A stretch of DNA of 64,000 nt, from assembly GCF_002939705.1 (NCBI RefSeq), contig NZ_MDCB01000005.1:62001-126000 (forward strand), read 5' to 3'. Below, in pieces: positions 44,999 to 53,424 of the stretch (position 1 is the first letter of the stretch; every line of letters starts with the position of its first letter). A model generated the notes under the pieces. It was not told the DNA's origin, searched no databases, and saw nothing but the letters and a program-made list of their open reading frames with translations. This DNA comes from Xanthomonas albilineans. GTDB taxonomy: Bacteria > Pseudomonadota > Gammaproteobacteria > Xanthomonadales > Xanthomonadaceae. A program made the translations under genes and the position numbers.

Positions 44999-45694
44999 GC
45001 ACAATTGGACGACGTGGAAACCCGCGAAGTCGACACGCGGTACGGCAGCCCGTCCGGACCGTTGCGGATCGGCACGTTGCTCGGCCAGCGCATCGCGTTC
45101 CTGGCCCGTCACGGCGAAGGTCACGCGCTGCCGCCGCACAAGATCAACTATCGCGCCAACCTTGCCGCGCTAAAGCAAATCGGCGCGTCGCGGGTGCTGG
45201 CGTTGAACACGGTGGGGGGCATCACCGCGCGTTTCGGGCCGCGTGTGCTGGCCTGTCCGGATCAGTTGATCGACTACACCTGGGGGCGCATTTCCACGCT
45301 GTGCGAGGAGCCGGGGAGCGAGGTGCTGCACGTGGATTTCGGTCATCCGTATTCGCCGTTGCTGCGCAGCAAGATATTGGCTGCCGCACACGTGACTGGT
45401 ACCGCGCTGGTCGATGGCGGCTGTTACGGCGCCACCCAAGGGCCGCGCCTGGAAACCATCGCCGAGATCGCGCGGCTGCGCCGCGACGGCTGCGATCTGG
45501 TCGGCATGACTGGCATGCCGGAGGCTGGCCTGGCGCGCGAACTTGGCTTGGATTACGCCTGCCTGGCGATCGTGGCGAATTGGGCGGCCGGTTGCGGCGA
45601 TGCAGAGGAAATCACCCTGGCCGAGGTGCTGGCCAATGTGGAGGCGGCCTCGGTGTGGTTGCCGGAGTTGATCGGTGCGTTGGCGCGTGGGTGA
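44948..45694 (+). CDS. Purine nucleoside phosphorylase, MTAP family (probable 6-oxopurine type)
   Basis: Phosphorolyses purine nucleosides or methylthio-nucleosides. The second ATG of the duplication (44948) gives 248 residues beginning MDHIALAVIGGTGVYRL. Family blocks are ARHGEGHALPPHKINYRAN, TVGGITARFGP, GCYGATQGPRLET and MTGMPEAGLARELGLDYA. The sequence at the substrate loop, together with hpt and nagZ upstream, favours a hypoxanthine/guanine (6-oxopurine) enzyme like the Pseudomonas one; this is inference. The upstream copy of the start region may compete for ribosomes. Confidence 0.9.
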   Translation: MDHIALAVIGGTGVYRLAQLDDVETREVDTRYGSPSGPLRIGTLLGQRIAFLARHGEGHALPPHKINYRANLAALKQIGASRVLALNTVGGITARFGPRVLACPDQLIDYTWGRISTLCEEPGSEVLHVDFGHPYSPLLRSKILAAAHVTGTALVDGGCYGATQGPRLETIAEIARLRRDGCDLVGMTGMPEAGLARELGLDYACLAIVANWAAGCGDAEEITLAEVLANVEAASVWLPELIGALARG

Positions 45695-45710
45695 TGGTCT
45701 TCGTTGTGGT

Positions 45711-45768
45711 TTCTGCGCGCTGTCCGCGCCCGCCCGACAGCGACGCGCGACGTTTTGTTGGTCACTTT
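45711..45768. repeat. Partial copy of a dispersed hairpin element
   Basis: CGCTGTC (45718-45724) and GACAGCG (45736-45742) form a 7-bp stem with an 11-base loop, followed by GACGTTTTGTTGG. The block matches 57985-58040, where the stem is CACTGTC/GACAGTG, a compensatory change that keeps pairing. Confidence 0.7.
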
Positions 45769-45784
45769 AATATCACGCCGACCG

Positions 45785-45798
45785 CGTAAACGTTTACG
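45785..45798. promoter_or_regulatory. LacI-family-like operator palindrome, orphan
   Basis: CGTAAACGTTTACG is a perfect 14-bp palindrome with the AAACGTTT centre typical of LacI-family operators. No carbohydrate gene follows; the downstream DNA is IS debris, so it may be a relic. Confidence 0.35.
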
Positions 45799-45965
45799 TC
45801 GATCCGGCTTGTTTTAAACCCTGCTGTAACCGGATTTCTTGCAATATGTAGTCGCCCCTGAAAAGCCCGCAAACTCGCCTGCACCAAGCCTTTTGTGCCG
45901 CAGAGGACGTGCCTGGATTGCCAGTTTCCGTTAGATTGGGCGCGGTTTTCTTGTATTTTCTGAGC

Positions 45966-46077
45966 ATGCGCAATCGATGTCCCGCCGTAGAATATCGCCC
46001 GCCCGAAGAGTTGTTCCGTTTCCGCCTAGAGAACCAGATCGATCTGCGTCATCCCATGGCGCAGCTATCGGCTAGCG
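45966..46077 (+). pseudogene. Transposase N-terminal remnant (IS5/IS1182-like)
   Basis: The frame from ATG 45966 encodes PPEELFRFRLENQIDLRHPM, resembling the N-terminal substrate of IS5-superfamily transposases (RLENQIDLRHPL-type motif). Similarity ends after about 37 residues and the rest of the frame is unrelated. No inverted repeats or catalytic domain remain. Confidence 0.4.
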
Positions 46078-46167
46078 TGCTGGCGCCGATGGTGGTCAGG
46101 TCAACGCTGTATGTGAACCAGTTGCACGGGAATCCTGGGTTTTTCAGGTGCAACTCATGCACATAAC

Positions 46168-46193
46168 AAAGCGCCGCATGGAGGCGGCGCTTT
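46168..46193. terminator. Rho-independent-type hairpin
   Basis: AAAGCGCCGC and GCGGCGCTTT pair perfectly over 10 bp around a six-base loop, with A and T runs on both sides, so it could terminate in either direction. It would end the transcript of the secreted protease on the minus strand. Confidence 0.7.
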
Positions 46194-46275
46194 GCTGACT
46201 GAAACGCGATTCCCACGACTCACATGGGATGCTGACGGCACAGGCCGACGTCATGAACGCCGGACCCGCTCGTCT

Positions 46276-47220
46276 TTATCCGCCAATGGGCTGCGTCTGG
46301 GCAGCTCCCGCGTCGTCGTCCGCCTCGTCCGCTGGGGCCAGTTCCCAACCGGCGTTTTCACCGAAGGGGGAGAGCGGATTATCCTCGCCGGCACCGGCGG
46401 GTAGGCTGTTCGGAGCAAGGGTGTAGGTGCTTAACTCTTGCAGCACATCTGCCATTGACGTGTAGAAGAGCATGGAACTGTTGGCAGTGTTGCTGGACGA
46501 GATGATCCCAATCAAATTCAGGTCGTAGGTGAGGGCCGGTCCGCCGGAGTCGCCGCCGGCAAGGCTGTACAACTCGTCCCCGTGCGCGGCACTGATGTTG
46601 GCATAACTCGGTCGAAACATTCCCGGCTCGAGGGACATGCCTTGCCACACGCAACGGACACCGGTGACAAAACCGCTTGTGCAGAACCGCCCATCCGGCG
46701 CGTTCGAATACCCGGCAACAGGAAGACGCCTTTCCCGCCCCCCGCGTAGCATGAAGACTTGATTGCGCGCGCGGGGCGTATAAGCCGCGTATGGATTGCA
46801 GTAGGAGGCGCCGCTGTGGTGAGCCTGGCACCACGTGTACGTCGGATTTGCTATGGGCGATACCCGTACAAGCGCGATGTCCGAGCCAGCGGACTGCCAC
46901 TCGACGGCGCCGAGTGCCTGGTCCCCCGAGTAGACGGTCGCATACATCGGCCCGCAGTGCTTGGCAATCACGAGCCATCGTGTGGCATTTTGGTACGGCG
47001 TCAGTCTTTGCCAGATGCTCGTGGGCACCAACACCGCCCCGACGGTGCATGATGACCATTCTGATCCCGTCCTAAGGCGGATCTTCGAGCCCGAGATGAC
47101 CGGCAGGACGTTGCGGTCGGAATTGCGAGGTTCCACCGCCATGGCAGCCGAGCATGCGAGGGTGGTGCCGATGGCCATGGCGAGGCATGCCACGCGCTTT
47201 TGCAGTTGTAGGGTTTTCAT
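46276..47220 (-). CDS. Secreted trypsin-like serine protease (S1 fold)
   Basis: The ATG at 47220 gives 314 residues with a signal peptide ending near SAAMAVEP; the frame upstream to 47286 lacks signal features. A chymotrypsin-type triad can be read: His in LVIAKHCGP, Asp in GSDIALVRV and Ser in AGGDSGGPAL, with cysteines positioned for disulfides. An acidic C-terminal tail follows. No processing or secretion genes adjoin it. It could be an exported virulence or scavenging protease; the exact subfamily is unknown. Confidence 0.75.
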   Translation of the reverse strand: MKTLQLQKRVACLAMAIGTTLACSAAMAVEPRNSDRNVLPVISGSKIRLRTGSEWSSCTVGAVLVPTSIWQRLTPYQNATRWLVIAKHCGPMYATVYSGDQALGAVEWQSAGSDIALVRVSPIANPTYTWCQAHHSGASYCNPYAAYTPRARNQVFMLRGGRERRLPVAGYSNAPDGRFCTSGFVTGVRCVWQGMSLEPGMFRPSYANISAAHGDELYSLAGGDSGGPALTYDLNLIGIISSSNTANSSMLFYTSMADVLQELSTYTLAPNSLPAGAGEDNPLSPFGENAGWELAPADEADDDAGAAQTQPIGG

Positions 47221-47704
47221 CAACGATCGAGTCCAGGGGGATTCGGGATCGGGGAAAGTGGTGGTTTGCGAGATATGCTCGCGCATTGTATGGAGCGGTT
47301 ATATCCGTGCGTAGACAGAAATAAGAAGGCGGTTTCAAGAAGCGAGAAACACCGCTGTGAACCATTTGGTTGCGGTGATCTGACACGAAAAGCATCGCAA
47401 GTAATCGGTTGTCTCTGAAAAACCGAGCATGGTCTCACCGGACAGGGCATCGGCATGCTTGAGTTGCAGCAATTGGGCCATCAATTGGATCAGCAACCCC
47501 AGGCATCCATTGAGCATAGGATTCACCGATACAGGTCGCTCATCAGCGGGGGAGGCCGACGGTGGCACATGCTTGAAACGTGCAAGAAAATCGCATCGAA
47601 CTTAGCGAAAACGGGCAAACACAGCCCACATGACGAAGCTTATAATTCTGGCTCTGCAAGGTGGGTGAAGTTTTTCAGGGACGACTATGTATGGTCTTAT
47701 GGGG

Positions 47705-47744
47705 CGTCCGGTTTCAGTAAATAACGTCTGGTTTCAGTAAATAA
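47705..47744. repeat. 20-bp tandem repeat, two units
   Basis: CGTCCGGTTTCAGTAAATAA is followed directly by the same 20 bases with one change (CGTCTGG). It sits in DNA without a gene; no role is apparent. Confidence 0.7.
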
Positions 47745-47776
47745 GATGAGTCCGCAACTCGGGGAGGGAGTCCAAC

Positions 47777-47956
47777 ATGGCGCTGATGGATGCCTGGACG
47801 CTGAGCGCCTGTCGTCTGCGCGAGGCGCCGGACTTTGACGTGGCGCTGAGCCGAGACCAGGCGCAACGTCAGGCGCATGTGGCGGTGTACCAATTCTGGA
47901 GCCGTTGGCTGACGCAGCTCTTCCAGATTGCCAACAGGGCATCGCCGTGGTTTTGA
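47777..47956 (+). CDS. Possible small hypothetical protein
   Basis: A 59-residue frame starts at ATG 47777 and contains DVALSRDQAQRQAHVAVYQF and WSRWLTQLFQIANRASPWF. Codon use looks chromosomal, but the family is unknown, and the frame may be the remnant of a longer gene. Listed with low confidence. Confidence 0.25.
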   Translation: MALMDAWTLSACRLREAPDFDVALSRDQAQRQAHVAVYQFWSRWLTQLFQIANRASPWF

Positions 47957-47998
47957 GCGATACTCGTCATGCGTTCCTGCGGATGGCACCGTTGGCTC

Positions 47999-48361
47999 CT
48001 AGAGTTTCCCCCGTTTGCTGCTCTTCACCGGAGTCGCCTCCACCGACAGGGTGAACGTGCGTTCCTCGCCATTGAGCATGGCCCCGACTCCGACCAACTG
48101 CCGCTTGATCTCCTCGCCGCGTCCGTTGCGAATACTCACCAGCACGCTGTACTCCCACGCGGTGCCATCGGCGGGATGGCGGATGGTGCCGTCTACGCGC
48201 AGCGGCACCATCGCCGACGGTGCCGATTGCTGCAGCACTGCCGAGTCGAAGCGCAAATGGTGCTTGCATGCCGGGCAGACGCTGGCACTTTCCAAGATCG
48301 TGGCCCGGCAGTGCGGGCAGGTCCGGGTCGCTCCCGGGGTGCCAGGACGCGGACTACTCAT
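47999..48361 (-). CDS. Zinc-ribbon protein coupled to bactofilin
   Basis: A 120-residue protein with an N-terminal zinc ribbon (CPHCRATILESASVCPACKHH) and a C-terminal beta-rich part (EYSVLVSIRNGRGEEIKRQL) ending in a basic SSKRGKL. Its ATG overlaps the stop of the bactofilin gene (48358-48361), so both are made together. The role may be in bactofilin assembly or a membrane-bound complex; function unknown. Confidence 0.75.
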   Translation of the reverse strand: MSSPRPGTPGATRTCPHCRATILESASVCPACKHHLRFDSAVLQQSAPSAMVPLRVDGTIRHPADGTAWEYSVLVSIRNGRGEEIKRQLVGVGAMLNGEERTFTLSVEATPVKSSKRGKL

Positions 48362-48915
48362 GCGCCGATGTCGGACTCCGTGGCCTTGGCCGGTTTGCGG
48401 CCATGCTTGTCGTCTTCCCAGCCGAAGTCGGCCTGGCCACGCATCCGCGAGCCGGCGGCGACAGTCAGCGATCCTGCCTTTACGTCGCCGATCAGCGCGC
48501 CGGAAGCCAGCAGTTCCACCCGCGAAGCCGATTCGATATTGCCTTCCAGTTCGCCCGCAATGATGACCTTCTCGGCGCGCACGCCACCGCTCAGCTTAGC
48601 GCCGGTCTCGATGGTCAGATCGCCTTGCACGTTGACGTCGCCCTTGAACTTGCCGGCAATGCGAATATGGCCGCTGCCTTCGATCTTGCCTTCGATGCTG
48701 ATGTCGGCGGCGATCAGCGATTCTTTGGCCGCCGGTGTCGATGAGCGGACAGGGGTAGGGGCGGGGGTTGGTGTTGGGGCGGCGGCAATGCTGGTCAGCG
48801 GTTCGTTGCCGAGCGCTTCGCCCGTGGGGCGTGGATCCGCTGGCGCGGCGCCGTTACCGGGGACGGGGGGGAGGCCGTCCTTGCGCGTTGAACCCTGATC
48901 TTTCCAAATGGACAT
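48358..48915 (-). CDS. Bactofilin (polymer-forming cytoskeletal protein)
   Basis: A 185-residue bactofilin. A flexible Pro/Ala/Thr-rich N-terminus (residues 1-65) precedes the right-handed beta-helix domain with regular hydrophobic repeats (ISIEGKIEGSGHIRIAGKF, GDLTIETGAKLSG, VIIAGELEGNIESAS). Bactofilins polymerise without nucleotide and help shape or polarity. The C-terminus is charged. A zinc-ribbon gene is coupled downstream. Confidence 0.9.
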   Translation of the reverse strand: MSIWKDQGSTRKDGLPPVPGNGAAPADPRPTGEALGNEPLTSIAAAPTPTPAPTPVRSSTPAAKESLIAADISIEGKIEGSGHIRIAGKFKGDVNVQGDLTIETGAKLSGGVRAEKVIIAGELEGNIESASRVELLASGALIGDVKAGSLTVAAGSRMRGQADFGWEDDKHGRKPAKATESDIGA

Positions 48916-49023
48916 GGTCGTCGTCTCCAGTCGGGGGAAAACGCCACTATGGCTGCTCTAACGCGTCGATTTTGTGACCTTTATCGCCAATCGGGACCGT
49001 CGTCGCATTTGGGGGCGACCGGT

Positions 49024-50733
49024 TTAGCTGATGTCATCCAGGATTGAATCGTACTGTTGTACTTGGTTGCGACCGCTGCGCTTGGCCCGGTACAGCGCCG
49101 CATCGGCTTTGCGCAGCAGTGTAGTGGCGACTGTGCCGTCGCGGCTATAGCTGGCGAGTCCGATCGATAGCGTGACCCCAGGCAACGCCTTGCCGTCCAG
49201 ATTGGCATTGAGTTGTGGGGCGGCGGCACGGATGTGCTCGGCGATCACCAGTGCCTCTTCGGGGCCGGTTTCAGGCAGGATCACGGTGAATTCCTCGCCG
49301 CCGTAGCGGCAGGCGATGTCTTCGCCCCGTAGTCGCGAGGACAGCATCTGCCCGACCGCCGCCAGCAGGCTGTCGCCGCCGCCGTGGCCATGCACGTCAT
49401 TGAATTGCTTGAAGTGATCCACATCCAGCATCAGCAGCGACAGTGGCATCGAACGGCGTTCGCAGCGGGCCAGTTCGTGCTGCAACGACTCTTCCAGGTA
49501 GCGGCGATTGAACAGGCCGGTGAGCGGGTCGCGGATCGATTGCAGGCGCAGCGACTCGCGTAGGCGCAGATTGCTCAGTGCCAGAGACAACTGCTCGGCA
49601 GCAGCTTCGGCGATGGCGATGCGCGGCAGTGGCCCAGGGCCAGAACCTGCCAAGAAGACGAAGCCCAACTGCGTGCCCTGCGCCGACAACGGAATGCAGG
49701 CGGTACTGGCGCCGATGCTCTGTGGATCGTCGAGCATGTGCGTGCAGGCAGAGTCGTGCCGCTGTGCGTTGACGAAGTGGCTCTTGTCGCGGCGCAGCGC
49801 CCAACAGTCATGTGGTGTCACTATCGGTTCGCTGCGCACTGACGGCTGACCCCAGGTGACGATCTGCTCTGCTCTGTCCCGCGAGGCGCGCAGCAGGTAG
49901 ATGCTGCCGCCGCTGTCGGGTATCAATGCGGCAAGCAGGCGCGTGGTCACCGTCAATGCCTCGGTCGGATCCATGCAGCTCTGTAGCAGGCCGGAGTAGC
50001 GGCTGAGTGCATTGAGGTCGGCAGTGGTGCGCTCAAGTTCCAGGATGCTGGCCTCCAGCTTTTCGTTGGCGACCGAAGCGGCCTGTTCTGCCGCGCTGCG
50101 ATTGCGCAATTCGCGGAACAACAGCGCGTAGACCACGCAGACGCCGCCCAGTCCTAATGGAATTCCTGCCAGTGCTAGGCCTAGTAGCAGGTCGGCGCTG
50201 CGCTGGTTGGAGCGATCGCGGCTTTGCAGTAACCGTTGCTCCAGTTCGATCATCTGCTGCATATGATCGCGGATCGCACTGGAATTCTGGAAAACCTCGG
50301 CTCCCATCGCGCGCTGCAGGGCGATGAGGCCCGCGCGCTGGTAGGTGTCGAGTAACTGCCGCATCTGTGCCAGGCGTGTATTCGCCAGGTGTTGCAGGAC
50401 ACGGACGTTGGCGATCTGCACCGGATTGTCGGCCACCAGCGCGCGTAATTGCGCCAGTTGCCGCGGTACCCGCTCGGCGCTGTCGTGGTAGGTGCTCAGG
50501 TAGGCTTGGTTGTCGGTCAGCTCGTATCCGCGCAACGAAGATTCGCTCATCAGCAGTGTGGACTGCACCTCGTCGATATTGCGCAGCACTTCGTGCGTAT
50601 GCGCCACCAGTGCGGCATCGGAAATGGCGCGTTGTGCTCCCGAAAACACGCCGAACCCGATTGCCACGAATACCGTGGCGGAGAACAGGAGAGCAAAGCG
50701 GGTCCTGGCCCGCACGCGATGAAGAGTCGACAT
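49024..50733 (-). CDS. Membrane diguanylate cyclase (CHASE3-GAF-GGDEF)
   Basis: Makes cyclic-di-GMP. About 569 residues from the ATG at 50733 (50739 also possible). A first membrane helix (residues 12-30), a CHASE3-like periplasmic helical sensor (about 35-175), a second helix (about 180-205), a short coiled coil, a GAF domain (about 230-390) and a C-terminal GGDEF domain with the active-site YGGEEF follow in order. DPLTGLFNRRYLEE precedes it. The allosteric I-site RxxD lies in SSRLRGED, five residues before the active site. Confidence 0.9.
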   Translation of the reverse strand: MSTLHRVRARTRFALLFSATVFVAIGFGVFSGAQRAISDAALVAHTHEVLRNIDEVQSTLLMSESSLRGYELTDNQAYLSTYHDSAERVPRQLAQLRALVADNPVQIANVRVLQHLANTRLAQMRQLLDTYQRAGLIALQRAMGAEVFQNSSAIRDHMQQMIELEQRLLQSRDRSNQRSADLLLGLALAGIPLGLGGVCVVYALLFRELRNRSAAEQAASVANEKLEASILELERTTADLNALSRYSGLLQSCMDPTEALTVTTRLLAALIPDSGGSIYLLRASRDRAEQIVTWGQPSVRSEPIVTPHDCWALRRDKSHFVNAQRHDSACTHMLDDPQSIGASTACIPLSAQGTQLGFVFLAGSGPGPLPRIAIAEAAAEQLSLALSNLRLRESLRLQSIRDPLTGLFNRRYLEESLQHELARCERRSMPLSLLMLDVDHFKQFNDVHGHGGGDSLLAAVGQMLSSRLRGEDIACRYGGEEFTVILPETGPEEALVIAEHIRAAAPQLNANLDGKALPGVTLSIGLASYSRDGTVATTLLRKADAALYRAKRSGRNQVQQYDSILDDIS

Positions 50734-50850
50734 TGGCAAAGTGAGCGCTCCGCGTTAATCGCCTTCGGCCTATGTCACGAAAAAATTCCGCCGTATATAA
50801 GGCTGCGCTCCCTCGTCAGCGCGGGTGAAGGCGGGGGCGAGGGCATAAGC

Positions 50851-51204
50851 TCAGTGCCGCTCTTTGTGCGCGTTATGCGGATCTGCGTCGGCGTTTTCGC
50901 GGGCTTTTTCGGCGACCTTTTTCGCAGCCTCGGCGGTGGCCTCGCTGGCATCGGCGGCCATCTCCTTGGCGGCAGCCGTAGCATCCTGCACTGACTCGGA
51001 GTTAGCGGCGCGATGCGCGGCGTCGCGCGCGTCGGCAGCGACCTCGCGCCCGGTTTGCGCGACCTGGTCTGCGGCTTCCTTTGCGGCTTTACTGGTTTCC
51101 TCGGCGGCGGCCTTGGCGTCGCGCTGCGCCTGCTGGGCTTCGGGGCCTTGGCAGGCGGTCAGCGTCAGCGTAGCTAACAGGGTCAAAATCGTAGTTTTGT
51201 TCAT
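50851..51204 (-). CDS. Ala/Lys/Glu-rich lipoprotein, coiled-coil
   Basis: A 117-residue lipoprotein (lipobox LTACQGP). The rest is low-complexity Ala/Glu/Lys with repeating AAKEAADQVAQ and DARDAAHRAAN units, a predicted long amphipathic helix like LEA or Lpp-type envelope proteins. Function is unknown. It resembles the next lipoprotein (51577-51918) in composition but not in detail. Confidence 0.75.
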   Translation of the reverse strand: MNKTTILTLLATLTLTACQGPEAQQAQRDAKAAAEETSKAAKEAADQVAQTGREVAADARDAAHRAANSESVQDATAAAKEMAADASEATAEAAKKVAEKARENADADPHNAHKERH

Positions 51205-51523
51205 GCGCGTTCTCGGTCGACATGGTGTTTGGCGCAGACTAGTTGCCGCTGCATGCAGTCTGCGTCAAGGCGGTGCATCGGCGCGTACTCGGATTCAGAA
51301 ATCTGTGTTGCCGTTGGCAGACCCTGGCGCAGAGGGAGTTCAGTGGCACTGGCTGGCCGCAGCTTAGGCCATTGCGGCTGTGAGATAGCGCAGCAGCTCA
51401 TGCGTAGTGCGAAGTCGATACGGACTAGGAGGGCGTGGCAATTCCTGTTCCTGCCGCAAAGCTGTTTTGAATTGCGCAGACGATAGCGGCTTCTGCAGAC
51501 AGGTCTTGTTGCAGGGCAAAGAA

Positions 51524-51549
51524 AAAGCCGCTGGCGAACCAGCGGCTTT
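51524..51549 (-). terminator. Rho-independent terminator of the Ala-rich lipoprotein gene
   Basis: AAAGCCGCTGG and CCAGCGGCTTT form an 11-bp stem with a four-base loop. On the minus strand it is followed by a U-rich run (CUUUUUCUUU), a classical intrinsic terminator just after the gene at 51577-51918. Confidence 0.88.
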
Positions 51550-51576
51550 CTCAGACGTGCCTGAAGCAAGAAGTGA

Positions 51577-51918
51577 TTACTTCTTGGCTTTTTCGGCGGC
51601 TTCCTTGGCCTTGTCAGCGGTTGCTTCCGCAGCCTTGGCGGTGTCGGCAGCCTTGTCGGCAGCAGCTTCGGTCGGGGCAGCGGCGGCGGCGGCCGAGGCA
51701 TCGGCAGCAGTGTTGGCTGCGGTCGCGGCGGTGTCGGCAGCAGCCTGGGCTGCGTCTGCGGTCGGGGCAGCGGCAGCGGCGGACTGGTCGGCAGCAGCCT
51801 GGGCTTCGGTGGCGGACTGGTTAGCGGAAGCCGCGGCGTCTTGGGCCTGCTCCTGCTTCGAGCACGCGGCCAGGGCCAGGCCTAGCGCCATTGCGATCAG
51901 CAGCTTGTTGATGCTCAT
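51577..51918 (-). CDS. Ala-rich lipoprotein
   Basis: A 113-residue lipoprotein (LALAACSKQE) made mostly of Ala with Asp, Glu, Gln and Lys; the repeat pattern AADQSAAAAAPT and ADTAATAANTAAD suggests an extended helix. Similar Ala-rich lipoproteins in Xanthomonas are abundant and of unknown role. A strong terminator follows, consistent with high expression. Probably outer-membrane anchored; this is inferred from the Ser-Lys after the Cys. Confidence 0.75.
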   Translation of the reverse strand: MSINKLLIAMALGLALAACSKQEQAQDAAASANQSATEAQAAADQSAAAAAPTADAAQAAADTAATAANTAADASAAAAAAPTEAAADKAADTAKAAEATADKAKEAAEKAKK

Positions 51919-52040
51919 TGTGTCTATCCTCGTCGTTTAGTTAGGCAACGCGCGAGTGCGCGCCTTTAACATGATGACAAGCCAAAGTCGGCTGTCAAGC
52001 GTACGCGCATTCATTTTTGTATTGCACGGGTTAACTCTAA

Positions 52041-53216
52041 TCAAATCAATTCGATGGCGACTGCGGTTGCCTCGCCCCCGCCGATGCATAGGGTGGCGAT
52101 GCCGCGGCGGCGGCCGCGGTTGCGCAACGCGTTTAGCAATGTCACCAATAACCGTGCGCCGGACGCGCCGATGGGGTGGCCAAGCGCGCAGGCCCCACCG
52201 TTGACGTTGACCTTGGCATGGTCAAGGCCCAGTTCCTTGATCGGCACCATCGCCACCACGGCGAAGGCCTCGTTGATTTCGAATAGATCGACCTGGTCCA
52301 GGCTCCAGCCGACTTGGTCGAGCAGCTTGCGGATCGCGCCGACCGGTGCGGTTGTGAACCATTCTGGTGCCTGCGAGAAGGTCGCGTGGCCGGCGATACG
52401 TGCCAGCGGCGTGATACCGCGCCGCGCGGCATCGTCGCTGCTTAGTAGCACCAGTGCTGCAGCGCCGTCGGAGATGCTGGAAGAACTGGCGGCGGTCACC
52501 GTGCCATCCTTCTTGAACGCCGGCTTCAATGTCGGGATTTTGGCGATGTCGGACTTGTCCGGCTGTTCGTCGCTGGCGACCTGCACCTCTCCCTTGCGGG
52601 TGGCGATGCGCATCGGAACGATCTCGGCATCGAACGCGCCGCCGCGCTGCGCGGCCTGTGCACGGGTGACCGATGCGATCGCGAACGCGTCCTGATCCTG
52701 GCGGGTGAAACCGAACTTCTCTGCCGTTGCTTCGCCGAACACGCCCATGGCTTGGCCGTCGTCGGGATTGGTCAGGCCGTCCCAGGCCATGTGATCGACT
52801 GCTTGAAAGTTGCCGTAACGGTTGCCGATGCGCGAATTGGGCAGCAGGTGCGGCGCGTTACTCATCGATTCCATTCCGCCGGCGACGACGATGCTGGCCG
52901 AGCCGGCCTTGATCAGGTCGTGGCCGAGCATCACCGCCTTCATGCCCGACCCGCAGACTTTGTTGATGGTGGTCGCGCCGGTGGCGTCGAGCAGGCCTGC
53001 TGCGCGCGCGGCTTGCCGCGCGGGCGCTTGGCCGAGGTTGGCCGGAAGCACGCAGCCCATGATGACTTCGGAAACGTCGACAGCGGCGATGCCGGATTGC
53101 TCCAACGCGGCGCGGATGGCCGCGGCGCCGAGCGTTGGCGTGGGGACGCCATTGAACTGGCCAAGGAAGGCGCCGATGGCAGTGCGCTTGGCCGCGGCGA
53201 TGACGATCTCGGTCAT
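52041..53216 (-). CDS. Acetyl-CoA C-acetyltransferase (thiolase)
   Basis: Condenses or cleaves acetoacetyl-CoA. The ATG at 53216 gives 391 residues, the standard length. Active-site Cys is in NKVCGSGMKAVML, followed by VAGGMESMSNAPHLL, the NEAFAVVAM block, NVNGGACALGHPIGASG and the second Cys in CIGGGEATAV. It is of the biosynthetic/degradative AtoB/PhaA type. It stands alone and may serve acetoacetyl-CoA metabolism together with the FadB-like protein. Confidence 0.93.
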   Translation of the reverse strand: MTEIVIAAAKRTAIGAFLGQFNGVPTPTLGAAAIRAALEQSGIAAVDVSEVIMGCVLPANLGQAPARQAARAAGLLDATGATTINKVCGSGMKAVMLGHDLIKAGSASIVVAGGMESMSNAPHLLPNSRIGNRYGNFQAVDHMAWDGLTNPDDGQAMGVFGEATAEKFGFTRQDQDAFAIASVTRAQAAQRGGAFDAEIVPMRIATRKGEVQVASDEQPDKSDIAKIPTLKPAFKKDGTVTAASSSSISDGAAALVLLSSDDAARRGITPLARIAGHATFSQAPEWFTTAPVGAIRKLLDQVGWSLDQVDLFEINEAFAVVAMVPIKELGLDHAKVNVNGGACALGHPIGASGARLLVTLLNALRNRGRRRGIATLCIGGGEATAVAIELI

Positions 53217-53424
53217 TTCAAACCCTTGGGGAGAGGTAATATTGATTATCGGTTGTGCTGCCGCTCCTGCCAATGCCAATCGCGTTTGGATCGTGCATCG
53301 TCGCGAGTGCGCCATTTCGGTGTAGAGTTCGCTGGGGTTCACGTGGGGCGTTGGTTTTGTTAATTGAGTGGCGACTCAATTCAGTGCGCGCATTGACGCG
53401 CGGCTCAAGGCATAGGGGAAAAAC

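Larger units (their letters stand above)
45695..46275. other. Gene-poor region with repeat, palindrome and IS remnant
   Basis: These 580 bases carry no intact gene. In order they hold half of a dispersed hairpin repeat (45711-45768), a LacI-like palindrome (45785-45798), a transposase N-terminal remnant (45966-46077) and a hairpin (46168-46193). Confidence 0.6.
47221..47998. other. Gene-poor region with a small tandem repeat
   Basis: These 778 bases have no recognised gene. A 59-codon plus-strand frame at 47777-47956 (MALMDAWTLSACRLREAP at its start) and short minus-strand frames are open but without family or strong ribosome-binding signals. A 20-bp unit is repeated in tandem at 47705-47744. 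Confidence 0.45.

Noticed and set aside
44805-45173. 122-codon frame starting in the first copy of the 104-bp duplication
   Set aside because: It begins like the phosphorylase but leaves the frame at the duplication junction; treated as a by-product of the duplication, not a gene.
44125-45789. A 554-codon plus-strand frame through hpt and the phosphorylase
   Set aside because: It is a shadow frame of two real genes; its composition is Arg/Ser/Ala-rich and contains no motif.
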